From positions 1 to 15,261 of the forward strand of contig JAYTCQ010000244.1 in NCBI GenBank assembly GCA_043736395.1: 15,261 bases of DNA, given 5' to 3'. Below are positions 1 through 7,941 of the stretch, in pieces. Position 1 is the first letter of the stretch. Each line of letters begins with the position of its first letter. The translations under genes were made by a program, and so were the position numbers. The DNA is from JAFDVL01 sp043736395 (lineage in GTDB: Bacteria > Acidobacteriota > Blastocatellia > RBC074). Under the pieces are notes generated by a model. It saw only the letters and a list, made by a program, of their open reading frames with translations. It did no database searches and was not told the origin of the DNA.

Positions 1-1
1 T

Positions 2-1600
2 GCATTGATCGCTGCGAATCTCGCGTACACCTACAGCCTGTTGCAAAAGAAAACTGAAACGACCTCGACCTTTGCGCGCGCGCTGCGATTGAATATCAAA
101 CAGCGTGATCCGATTGTCTATTTTTTGTATGGTCGTTACTGGCTGGAACAACAAAAATATGCGGAAAGCATCAACTGGCTGACGAAATGTCTGACGCTCA
201 ATCCGCATCTGTCCACTGCGTATTATCAGCGCGCCTTGGCCTATGAAAAAAGCGCAAACTATAAACTTGCGGAGGCTGACGCCTTAGCCGCGATTCGTGA
301 AGATGAACGCAGCAAGGAAGCGCATCAATTACTGGTGCGCATTTATCGCACCCAAAACAAACCTGAACTCGCGCAAAAATATGCGACCGCGATTGAAAAA
401 TTAGTTGCGGCGGAAGGCGAACAACAATCCGCCAGCCGTGACATCAATCAAATCCTGCGCGTGGCTGAACCATTGCTGCGCGAAGGCAAATTTGCCGAAG
501 CGATTCCACCTTACGAACAAATCGTCAAAACGATGCCGAATTTTTATGAAGCCTGGTTCGCGCTCGGCATTTCGTATGCGCAGGTCGGCAAGCTGACCGA
601 GGCCGAAACCGCGCTCAAAAAATATTTGCAATTCCAACCCCTGTCCGCCGACGGCGCTTCGGCGCTTGGCATTTTGCTCACGCAAGTGGGACGCCATCAG
701 GAAGCCCGCGAAATGCTGCGCCGCGCGCTCGGCTATGACGACACCTTGACCGAAGCGCGCAAGGCTCTGGCGCAATCGCATCTGGCGACATACGAATTCG
801 CCGCAGCAAAAAAAGAATTGATGAAACTCGCAAACACCGAAAATGGTTGTGATAGCGAATGCGAATTGATGCTGGCGCGCGCGTATATCGAACTCGGCGA
901 AAAGCAACCTGCGGCTGAACTCATCAACAAATCCAGACAAGCGCACGGTAAAGACCCGCGCTTTATGAAAGATATTGCGCACCTGCTGATTGAAACCAGT
1001 CGCAACCAAACGCAAACGCAAGAAATCGTGCAATATGTTGCCAGCACGTTGCCGCAGGATGCCGAAGCGCAGTATCTGCTGGCTGAATGGGCGTTCGGCA
1101 ACAGTCGTCCCGACCTCGCACAGGAAGCATTGATTCGTGCATTTCAAAATCGCCCTGATGAAACGGTGCGCATGAAGGGCGGCTTTTTGCTGGGACAAAT
1201 TGAAGAGCGAGCCGACCGCTTGGAACGCGCCGCACAAGCTTACAAAATCGCGTGGGACATCAACGAAAAACTCCCGCTCCCAGATGCGCGTCGTGCGGCG
1301 TTGTACATTTCGTTTCTGGCACGCCACAACCGTGAAGACGAAGCCGCGCAATACATCCAACAATTGCTGGCACGCAAACAAATGGTCGGCGCGGCGTACT
1401 TCGAGCAAGCAAAGCTTTTGTTTCAGCGTGGCCAACGCGAACCCGCCATTGACGCGGCCAATCTGGCGTTGCAGGATGCAACGAACGATATTGACACTGT
1501 CAGCGGTATCCGTTCGTTTTTGATTAAAGCCTATTACGCTATTGGGAAAAAAGACGAAGCGTTGAAGCATAAAGAGTGGTTCGACAAACGACCGCGCTAA
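2..1600 (+). CDS. TPR-repeat protein, 5' end cut by the window edge
   Basis: The reading frame is open from the first complete codon, so the true start, and any signal peptide, lies upstream; the TTG at 5 is not a credible start. The 532 or so visible residues are almost entirely tetratricopeptide helices. Counting from that TTG, clear 34-residue units lie at about 35-67, 68-101, 148-178, 179-212 and 213-245, with the usual A/G/Y/P spacing (for example YEAWFALGISYAQVGKLTEA). More degenerate repeats continue to the C-terminus. TPR arrays are protein-interaction scaffolds and no catalytic residue is visible. A single CxxxC (about 282-286) sits in the middle. The stop codon is 7 bases before the cytochrome gene, which argues for co-transcription. 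The last 190 residues or so resemble the C-terminal half of the TPR protein at 6770-7897, so the two look like paralogues bracketing the operon. The exact role is unknown. Confidence 0.9.
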   Translation, partial: ALIAANLAYTYSLLQKKTETTSTFARALRLNIKQRDPIVYFLYGRYWLEQQKYAESINWLTKCLTLNPHLSTAYYQRALAYEKSANYKLAEADALAAIREDERSKEAHQLLVRIYRTQNKPELAQKYATAIEKLVAAEGEQQSASRDINQILRVAEPLLREGKFAEAIPPYEQIVKTMPNFYEAWFALGISYAQVGKLTEAETALKKYLQFQPLSADGASALGILLTQVGRHQEAREMLRRALGYDDTLTEARKALAQSHLATYEFAAAKKELMKLANTENGCDSECELMLARAYIELGEKQPAAELINKSRQAHGKDPRFMKDIAHLLIETSRNQTQTQEIVQYVASTLPQDAEAQYLLAEWAFGNSRPDLAQEALIRAFQNRPDETVRMKGGFLLGQIEERADRLERAAQAYKIAWDINEKLPLPDARRAALYISFLARHNREDEAAQYIQQLLARKQMVGAAYFEQAKLLFQRGQREPAIDAANLALQDATNDIDTVSGIRSFLIKAYYAIGKKDEALKHKEWFDKRPR

Positions 1601-1607
1601 TAGCCCC

Positions 1608-3299
1608 ATGCACAATACAAGCATCACAACCTGGGTCAAAATCAGCCTCGTGCTTTTGTGCTGCGCTTTCGTATTGTTTGGCTCATCACAGCACACCGTT
1701 GAAGCGCAACCGGAAACCACTTCAGCGAATGAATATGCGGGTAATGCCGCTTGTGCAAAATGTCATACCGATCTTTATAAGACTTTTGCGCAAACGCCGA
1801 TGGCGAACAGCAGCGGCACTGTTAACAACGATGTGTTGCAAAACAAATTGCCTGCGGCAGAATTTTTGCACGCGACTTCCGGCATCAATTATCACATCAC
1901 GAAAGATGGCGCTGATACCTTTATTGAATTCGAGCGATCACAAATCAATCCGCTCAAAGGACGCCGCAAGCTGGATTTTTTTATCGGCTCCGGCAATCAT
2001 GGACGCAGCTTTTTGAGCGCGTTGGATGGCTTTCTCTATCAATCTCCGGTTTCGTATTACGCCAAAGATCATAAGTGGGAAATGTCACCTGGTTACGAAA
2101 TGATGGATGCGATGAAGCTGGGACGCGCGATTCGCAAAGGTTGTCTGGAATGTCATGCTTCACAATTGCAACCTATTGCCGGAACAGAAAACCGGTACGC
2201 CGCGCAGCCGTTTCTTGATCGCGGCATCAGTTGCGAACGGTGTCACGGCCCCGGTCAGCAACACATCGCATTGATGAAATCAGGCAGTAAAATCAAGGGC
2301 ATTGTAAATCCAACCAAACTCGCACCATTGCAACGCGACAGCATTTGCGCGCAATGTCATTTGTCCGGCGAAGCGCGTATCGAAAGACCTGGTCGTTCGC
2401 TGCTGACCTTTCGCCCCGGCGATGCACTGTCCGATCACGTGCTGTCATTTATGCAATCAAACGCAAACGGCGAAACACTCAAGGCTACTGGACACGTCGA
2501 AAAACTCTGGCAAAGCAAATGCAAACAGATCAGCGGTGATAAGCTTTCCTGTACGACCTGCCACAATCCACACGAGGCACAAGCGAAAGCGAATGCCGCA
2601 AGTTATTTCAATCCGAAATGCGCTTCGTGTCATCAGAACAATGCCTGCAAAGAAGATTGGAAAATTCGCACGCAGGCCAGCAACAATTGCATCTCGTGTC
2701 ACATGCCCAAAAGCCCTACGGAGCATATTGGTCATAACGTGTTCACGAATCACGCAATCCCGCGCCGCTCCAACGCAACCGCGCCAGCAACTTCCGGCGA
2801 CACGCAACTCACTCCGTTCTGGGGCAAAGCCACGACGCGTGATCTGGGACTAGCGTATCTTGCCGCCGCCAGTCGCACCAAAGATGCAAATTATTTACGC
2901 GCCACTGAACTGCTGAAAAAATCTGAGTCAACGTTGAAAAATGATGCGTATGCTCTAACCGCTTTGGCAAAAATGTATGAGCGCGAAAAAAACATCGAAG
3001 CCGCGACGCGCTGTTATGAATCCGCTTTGCAATCCGATCCCGCGCAGACCGAAGCCGCCGTGAATTTGGGTACGCTTTACGCACGCCAGGGTAAATTGCC
3101 CGACGCGGTAAAATTGTGGGAAGACGTGCTCACGCGCAACCCCGGCTATGAAATTGCACGCATCAATTTAGCCGTCGCGCATCTGGAAAACGGCAACTTC
3201 GAGACTGCGCGCAAAACTTTGCAGAAAGCGCTCGAATACGATCCTGATTTGCCAATGGTGCGCAAGTTATTGTCGGATTTGAACGCAATGCAGAAATAG
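1608..3299 (+). CDS. Exported seven-haem c-type cytochrome with C-terminal TPR domain
   Basis: The 563-residue product begins with a signal peptide (hydrophobic core about 11-25, likely cleavage after VEA near 33). Seven CxxCH haem-attachment motifs follow: CAKCH 49, CLECH 179, CERCH 209, CAQCH 247, CTTCH 315, CASCH 338 and CISCH 361. The protein should therefore be a periplasmic or surface electron carrier. The layout, including ISCERCHGPG, TCHNPH and SCHMP, resembles cytochrome c554/multihaem proteins. Residues about 410-560 switch to TPR helices (at least three units, 447-548), giving a cytochrome-TPR fusion. Two further cysteines (C305, C347) are outside haem motifs. The ATG at 1608 is 7 bases after the upstream stop, with no clear Shine-Dalgarno, which suggests coupling. 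The next gene follows within about 55 bases. The redox partner and substrate cannot be told from sequence. Reductase activity is possible but unsupported. Confidence 0.92.
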   Translation: MHNTSITTWVKISLVLLCCAFVLFGSSQHTVEAQPETTSANEYAGNAACAKCHTDLYKTFAQTPMANSSGTVNNDVLQNKLPAAEFLHATSGINYHITKDGADTFIEFERSQINPLKGRRKLDFFIGSGNHGRSFLSALDGFLYQSPVSYYAKDHKWEMSPGYEMMDAMKLGRAIRKGCLECHASQLQPIAGTENRYAAQPFLDRGISCERCHGPGQQHIALMKSGSKIKGIVNPTKLAPLQRDSICAQCHLSGEARIERPGRSLLTFRPGDALSDHVLSFMQSNANGETLKATGHVEKLWQSKCKQISGDKLSCTTCHNPHEAQAKANAASYFNPKCASCHQNNACKEDWKIRTQASNNCISCHMPKSPTEHIGHNVFTNHAIPRRSNATAPATSGDTQLTPFWGKATTRDLGLAYLAAASRTKDANYLRATELLKKSESTLKNDAYALTALAKMYEREKNIEAATRCYESALQSDPAQTEAAVNLGTLYARQGKLPDAVKLWEDVLTRNPGYEIARINLAVAHLENGNFETARKTLQKALEYDPDLPMVRKLLSDLNAMQK

Positions 3300-3353
3300 T
3301 TTTCTATGGGTTTACAATCAGTTCCTTATTATCTCAGAACCTGTAACGAACCA

Positions 3354-5018
3354 ATGCGCACAATTTTTGTGTTGGTATTTCTTTTCGTTTTTCAGTTTTG
3401 TCTATATGCCCAAGCTGTCAAACCTAAACCACAACCCAAGCCACAAATCACCTATACCGACATTGCGCCTAAATCAAATTTTGCCTATCGCACGAATAAT
3501 AACTTCGGCGGCAAAAAATATTTCCCGCAACCGATGTGCGGCGGCATAGCGATTCTTGATTACAACAATGACGGGCTGATGGACATTTTTTTCACCAACG
3601 GTGCGAAGCTGCCCGAACTGAAAAAAACAGACGCGTCCTTTGATAACTGCCTGCTGAAAAATAAAGGTGATGGCACGTTTGAAGACGTCACGAAGCCCGC
3701 AAATTTATTGGGTCAGGATTTAAGTTTTTGTTTTGGCGCAGCAGCTGCTGATTATGACAACGATGGAAACACAGATTTATTTATCGCTACTGCCACACGC
3801 AACGCGCTCTATCACAACAACGGCAATGGGACGTTTGCGGAGGTCACAAAAACAGCCGGACTCGATAACAAAATGCCGGATTTGTTGAGCGTTGGTGGCG
3901 CCTGGTTTGATTACAACAACGATGGATTGCTGGATTTAGTCGTAGCAAATTACACCTTTTGGAATCCTGTCAAAGACGCACGTTGTATGTCCGGCGAAAC
4001 CGAAGTTTATTGCCACCCGCGCACGGTAAAACCTGTGCCGCCGCAATTGTATAAAAATATTGGCGAAGGAAAATTTATTGAAGTCACTGAAAAATCAGGC
4101 TTCGCCGCTGCCGCTGGAAAAGGAATGGGCATCAGCATTGCTGATTTCAATAACGATGGCTGGCAGGATGTTTTTATCGCCAATGACACCGAACGGAATT
4201 TTCTCTTTCTCAACCAACAGGATGAGACATTCAAGGAAGTCGGATTGCTCTTTGGTGTCGCTTACAACGATCAAGTGCAAACGGTTTCGGCGATGGGTTG
4301 TGATGCCAAAGATTTCGACAACGACGGCTTCGTAGATATTTTTTACAACGACATTGCCGGACAGATTTTCGGTCTTTTCAAAAACGATGGCGGCAAATTT
4401 TTCAGTTATGTTTCGCCCTCGTACAACATCGAAAAAATCAGTCGCCCTTACACCGGTTGGAGCGCGGGGTTTATTGATTACAACAACGACGGCTGGAAAG
4501 ATTTTTATTCGGCAAATGGCGATCTTGAACCTTCTTCGCCCAACGCCAAACAGCACGATTCGATGTTCGAGAATGTCGAAGGCAAATCATTCACGGATGT
4601 TTCAGCCAAGCTTGGCGAAGCCTTTCTATCGCTCGGCTATCAGCGCGGTTCAGCATTCGCCGATTTGAATAATGATGGCTTTCTTGACATCGTAATTACA
4701 TCACTTGACCAGAAGCCGAAAATCCTGATGAATTCAGCGAACAATCAATCGCATTGGTTACTCATCAAATTGATCGGCAAAAAATCTAATCGGGACGCGA
4801 TTGGCACAAGTATAAAAGTCACTACGGCAGCGGGGCGCACGCTCTACAATCACGTCACGACCAGTGTTGGTTTCATGTCATCCAGCGATGTGCGCGCGCA
4901 CTTTGGCTTAGGCAATGAGAAGACGATTAAGTCTGTTGAGATTACGTGGAGCAATGGACGCAAACAAATATTGAGCAATGTAGCGGCGGATAAATTGCTG
5001 ACCATAGAAGAGCAATAA
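3354..5018 (+). CDS. CRTAC1-family FG-GAP/VCBS beta-propeller protein with ASPIC/UnbV domain (copy 1)
   Basis: I chose the ATG at 3354 over the in-frame ATG at 3306 because it gives a textbook signal peptide (MRTIFVLVFLFVFQF, cleavage near YAQ at residue 20). The upstream start would put 16 unrelated residues in front. The mature protein carries seven calcium-loop motifs of the form DxDNDGxxD, starting at residues 69, 133, 186, 264, 320, 375 and 437. This pattern is typical of a seven-bladed FG-GAP/VCBS propeller. The C-terminus (about 470-550: SNRDAIG, TTSVGFMSSS, HFGLG, VEITWSNG) is an ASPIC/UnbV domain. A C-x8-C pair (C211, C220) lies between blades and is shared with the next gene. Family members are secreted or surface proteins thought to bind calcium and partners. 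The catalytic role, if any, is unknown. The gene lies 54 bases after the cytochrome and 21 before its paralogue. Confidence 0.92.
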   Translation: MRTIFVLVFLFVFQFCLYAQAVKPKPQPKPQITYTDIAPKSNFAYRTNNNFGGKKYFPQPMCGGIAILDYNNDGLMDIFFTNGAKLPELKKTDASFDNCLLKNKGDGTFEDVTKPANLLGQDLSFCFGAAAADYDNDGNTDLFIATATRNALYHNNGNGTFAEVTKTAGLDNKMPDLLSVGGAWFDYNNDGLLDLVVANYTFWNPVKDARCMSGETEVYCHPRTVKPVPPQLYKNIGEGKFIEVTEKSGFAAAAGKGMGISIADFNNDGWQDVFIANDTERNFLFLNQQDETFKEVGLLFGVAYNDQVQTVSAMGCDAKDFDNDGFVDIFYNDIAGQIFGLFKNDGGKFFSYVSPSYNIEKISRPYTGWSAGFIDYNNDGWKDFYSANGDLEPSSPNAKQHDSMFENVEGKSFTDVSAKLGEAFLSLGYQRGSAFADLNNDGFLDIVITSLDQKPKILMNSANNQSHWLLIKLIGKKSNRDAIGTSIKVTTAAGRTLYNHVTTSVGFMSSSDVRAHFGLGNEKTIKSVEITWSNGRKQILSNVAADKLLTIEEQ

Positions 5019-5033
5019 AGCAAAAGGTAATCA

Positions 5034-5126
5034 GACAGGATGAACAAGATTGAGAACAGGATTAACAGGAAATCATCGCGCCTGAAGTGGCTTGTTTATC
5101 CTGTCAAAAATCTTGTCAATTCTGTC
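5034..5126. repeat. Imperfect palindromic element (dispersed-repeat type) at the start of CRTAC1 copy 2
   Basis: The left arm 5034-5069 (GACAGGATGAACAAGATT...) is the imperfect inverse of the right arm 5091-5126 (...AATCTTGTCAATTCTGTC). About 27 of 36 positions match, and the spacer is 21 nt. The words AGGATTAACAGG, ATCCTGTC and ATCTTGTC resemble a dispersed intergenic repeat I recall from several bacterial phyla. That family identity is from memory, not from a search. The element overlaps the start codon and codons 1-29 of the gene at 5040. Confidence 0.65.
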
Positions 5127-6773
5127 TTGTTTTTCTGTCTTATACTTTCAATCCAGGCACAACCCACCAAACCAAAATCACAACCCGCTATCTCTTTTGA
5201 AAATACGATTGATCGCAGCGGCATCAACTTCATCCTGAACAATAGTCGTACTCCTGAAAAACACCAGATTGAAACGATGATGGCGGGCGTAGCCGTTTTA
5301 GATTTTGACAACGACAATCTGCTGGATATTTATTTTGCGAATGGCGCAGCATTGCCGAGCTTTGATAAATCCGATCCGAAATTTTTCAATCGCCTCTATC
5401 GGAACAATGGCAACGGTACATTTACGGATGTGACAGAAAAAGCAGGCGTCAAAGGCAAAGGCTACGCGATGGGTGTGGCGACGGGCGATTATGACAACGA
5501 CGGTTTCGTTGATCTTTACGTCACAGGCGTCAATCACAATCAGCTTTTTCACAACAATGGCGACGGCACATTTACGGATGTCACCGACAAAGCCCAGGTC
5601 ACAAGTGTGATTGCGAAGTACGGCAAGACATATTCGGTGAGCGCAGGTTGGCTGGATTTTGACAATGATGGCTGGCTGGATTTATTTGTCGTGAATTATC
5701 TAAACTGGAATCTCAAAACTGCGCCGCCCTGCAAATCCAAAGAGATTCGCGCGTATTGCAATCCAACGCATTTCGACGGGCAGCCGAATATTCTCTATCG
5801 CAACAATCACGACGGTACGTTCACCGATGTGTCCGAAAGCTCCGGCATCGGCAAACACATTGGCAAAGGGATGGGTGTAGCGTTTGCAGATTATAACGGC
5901 GACGGTTTCACCGATATTTTTGTGGCGAACGACACGTTTCGCAATTACTTGTTCGAAAATCAGCGCAACGGAACCTTCAAAGAAATCGGCATCCTGAGTG
6001 GCATTGCATTCAATGAAAACGGCAAGAGCATTGCCGGAATGGGCGTGGATTTCCGCGACATCAACAACGACGGCAAGCCCGATGCGTTTGTCACCGCGAT
6101 GATTGGCGATACGTTTCCGCTGTATCAAAATCTCGGCAATCAATTCGCAGATGTCACGAATAATGCGGGGCTGGCAACACCGACGATTCGCTTGACGGCG
6201 TGGGGCAACGGCATTTTTGATTTTGACAATGATGGATGGAAAGATATGTTTGCCGCGTGTGGCGCGATTCTCGACAACGCGATGGAAATTGAAGGCAATC
6301 CGTATCCGCTGCCAAACTTGTTGCTGCGCAATCTCGGCAATGGTCAATTTGCCGATGTCAGCAAAGCGTCCGGCGTAGCGAACGCACTCCCACATCGCGG
6401 CGCGGCGTTCGGCGATTTCAATAACGACGGACGCGTGGACATCGTGACAACAAACCTGAATGCGAAGCCCGAATTGTTGATGAATCGCTCACAAAATTTG
6501 CAGCACTGGCTGATCGTGAAATTAATTGGCAGCCAAAGTAATCGTGACGGACTGGGCGCACAGTTGAAAATTACTGCCGGAAAGATAACGCAATACAATC
6601 ATGCAACCACGAGTGTTGGGTATAGTTCAGCTAGTGACAAGCGCGTTTATTTTGGCTTAGGCACAAATGCAATGATTGATCGTTTGGAAATCACCTGGCC
6701 GAGCGGCACACAACAAACACTGAGCAAAATCAAAGCCGATCAGATTTTGGTGGTGAAGGAAGAAGCGCAATGA
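5040..6773 (+). CDS. CRTAC1-family FG-GAP/VCBS beta-propeller protein with ASPIC/UnbV domain (copy 2)
   Basis: This is a paralogue of the preceding gene. Seven D-x-[DN]-x-D loops start at residues 88, 150, 206, 284, 340, 394 and 459 (the first has Asn in place of the usual Gly). An insertion has C231-x8-C240, and there is a C-terminal ASPIC/UnbV domain at about 488-572 (SNRDGLG, TTSVGYSS, YFGLG, ITWPSG). From the ATG at 5040 the N-terminus is unusual: about 29 residues precede the hydrophobic signal core (LFFCLILSIQAQ, cleavage near 40). Those residues, and the start codon itself, are encoded by an imperfect palindromic repeat (5034-5126). A TTG at 5127 would leave too short a signal peptide, so ATG 5040 is kept, with doubt. 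The stop overlaps the next gene's ATG (ATGA). Likely exported; partner unknown, plausibly the neighbouring cytochrome or TPR proteins. Confidence 0.88.
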   Translation: MNKIENRINRKSSRLKWLVYPVKNLVNSVLFFCLILSIQAQPTKPKSQPAISFENTIDRSGINFILNNSRTPEKHQIETMMAGVAVLDFDNDNLLDIYFANGAALPSFDKSDPKFFNRLYRNNGNGTFTDVTEKAGVKGKGYAMGVATGDYDNDGFVDLYVTGVNHNQLFHNNGDGTFTDVTDKAQVTSVIAKYGKTYSVSAGWLDFDNDGWLDLFVVNYLNWNLKTAPPCKSKEIRAYCNPTHFDGQPNILYRNNHDGTFTDVSESSGIGKHIGKGMGVAFADYNGDGFTDIFVANDTFRNYLFENQRNGTFKEIGILSGIAFNENGKSIAGMGVDFRDINNDGKPDAFVTAMIGDTFPLYQNLGNQFADVTNNAGLATPTIRLTAWGNGIFDFDNDGWKDMFAACGAILDNAMEIEGNPYPLPNLLLRNLGNGQFADVSKASGVANALPHRGAAFGDFNNDGRVDIVTTNLNAKPELLMNRSQNLQHWLIVKLIGSQSNRDGLGAQLKITAGKITQYNHATTSVGYSSASDKRVYFGLGTNAMIDRLEITWPSGTQQTLSKIKADQILVVKEEAQ

Positions 6774-7897
6774 GAGTGATAAGCCCTGAGAAAAAGTTTT
6801 TTCGTCCACGAGGTCACACGAAGTTTCACGAAGAAAAATCATCCTGCTCATTCCCTCTTCGTGTTTTCTTCGTGTGGCTTCGTGGAGAAAAACCACTGCG
6901 GTTAATCGTTCTCTTTTCTGCCCTATGCGTGACGGTCTGCGCGCAAATACAACCCGATCCCAATTTGCTGGCAGCGGAAAGTTACCTGCAACAAAAAAAA
7001 TTTGCGAAGGCGATAGAAGCGCTCAACCTAGTTTTTCAAGTACAAGATAAACCCCCAGACGCAGCGTTCGGGATGATGGCGACGGCGCAATTGAATGTTG
7101 GCAATAAGGAGCAGGCGATAGCCTTTACCGAACGCGGCCTTGCCATGTATCCGGCTTCGATAAAACTCGCGGAATTCTATGTAGCATTGCTTGGCGAAGT
7201 CGCTACGGCGGATGAAACGAAAACGAAGCTGGAACAAATGGTCAAACGGCAACCGCGCTCTATCGTATTTCGCAAAGCATTGGCGCGCCTGCTCAGCAAT
7301 TCTTCCGCAAAGGCAGAGTCGTTGTTTACAAGCCTGGCAAAAGATTTACCACGCGATGCTGAGACGCATTACCTGTTCGCGCAGTGGGCTTGCGTCAACG
7401 ATAAAAACGAATTATGCGTGAGCGAAAGCACCAAAGCCATTGCGCTTTCAGGCAATAATCTGGAAGCGGTGATGCAGCTCAATACATTACGCGCGATGGC
7501 GCACGATACGCTGAATCACGTGCCGCAAGCGGAAGCCGCATTTCGTCAGGCATTAGCGGCGAATCGCAAATTATCGAAGCCTTCGCCGCATTCCTCATTC
7601 AAATACGTCGAATTTTTAGTCAAACATAACCGCGACGCCGAAGCGCAAACGTTGAATGATGAATTGCTGAAATGGTCTCCCGATTTTGGCGAAGCGCATT
7701 TTGAACGCGCGAAATGGTTGGTCAAACAAAAGCGTAATCAAGAAGCCCTAACATCAGCGAATCGGGCTTTATCACTACTCGAAAAGGAAACTAAACAGGC
7801 GAAGGCGATTCACGCATTTTTGGCCAAAACATATTTTGCGTTAGGCCAAACGGCAGAAGCAGAATTCCATCAAAAAGCGGTTGAGGCGATTAAATAA
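6770..7897 (+). CDS. Exported TPR-repeat protein, paralogue of the first gene
   Basis: The ATG at 6770 overlaps the upstream TGA (ATGA) and has AAGGA about 10 bases upstream, a classic coupled start giving 375 residues. The signal core (LIVLFSALCVTVCAQ, about 45-59) is then preceded by an odd basic stretch. Residues 10-41 of that stretch are encoded by a palindromic repeat (6798-6892). A GTG at 6872 would give a conventional signal peptide (MWLRGEKPLRLIVLF) and a 341-residue protein, but it lies inside the repeat. The mature part is a series of TPR-like helices (for example AFGMMATAQLNVGNKEQAIAF, then AHFERAKWLVKQKRNQEAL). The C-terminal half resembles that of the TPR gene at 2-1600 (KHNRDAEAQ versus RHNREDEAAQ; DLPRDAETHYLFAQWA versus TLPQDAEAQYLLAEWA). 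It closes the operon. Probably a periplasmic scaffold; function unknown. Confidence 0.88.
   Translation: MRVISPEKKFFRPRGHTKFHEEKSSCSFPLRVFFVWLRGEKPLRLIVLFSALCVTVCAQIQPDPNLLAAESYLQQKKFAKAIEALNLVFQVQDKPPDAAFGMMATAQLNVGNKEQAIAFTERGLAMYPASIKLAEFYVALLGEVATADETKTKLEQMVKRQPRSIVFRKALARLLSNSSAKAESLFTSLAKDLPRDAETHYLFAQWACVNDKNELCVSESTKAIALSGNNLEAVMQLNTLRAMAHDTLNHVPQAEAAFRQALAANRKLSKPSPHSSFKYVEFLVKHNRDAEAQTLNDELLKWSPDFGEAHFERAKWLVKQKRNQEALTSANRALSLLEKETKQAKAIHAFLAKTYFALGQTAEAEFHQKAVEAIK
6798..6892. repeat. Palindromic element (dispersed-repeat type) within the 5' end of the TPR gene
   Basis: The left arm 6798-6833 (TTTTTCGTCCACGAGGTCAC...) matches the reverse complement of the right arm 6857-6892. Shared blocks are TTTTTC, TCCACGA, CACACGAAG and CACGAAG, separated by a 1-nt indel and a few mismatches. 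The spacer is 23 nt. The words CTTCGTGT and CTTCGTGGA resemble a second dispersed-repeat family that I recall from many genomes (memory only, no search). Its sequence is unrelated to the palindrome at 5034-5126. Confidence 0.7.
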
Positions 7898-7941
7898 CTC
7901 TTCATCAAATTATTGCGGGTAAGGGAAAGGTAAAAAAATAA

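Noticed and set aside
401..1720. A long open frame on the - strand (439 residues) opposite the first TPR gene
   Set aside because: It lies almost wholly antisense to a clear TPR protein, is Cys/Phe/Arg-rich with no recognisable domain, and crosses the junction into the cytochrome gene. It is a codon-bias shadow.
5700..6395. A - strand frame of 231 residues opposite CRTAC1 copy 2
   Set aside because: It mirrors the repeated calcium-loop codons (the antisense of Asp-Asn-Asp-Gly reads as Ile/Val-rich runs) and has no start signal or domain.
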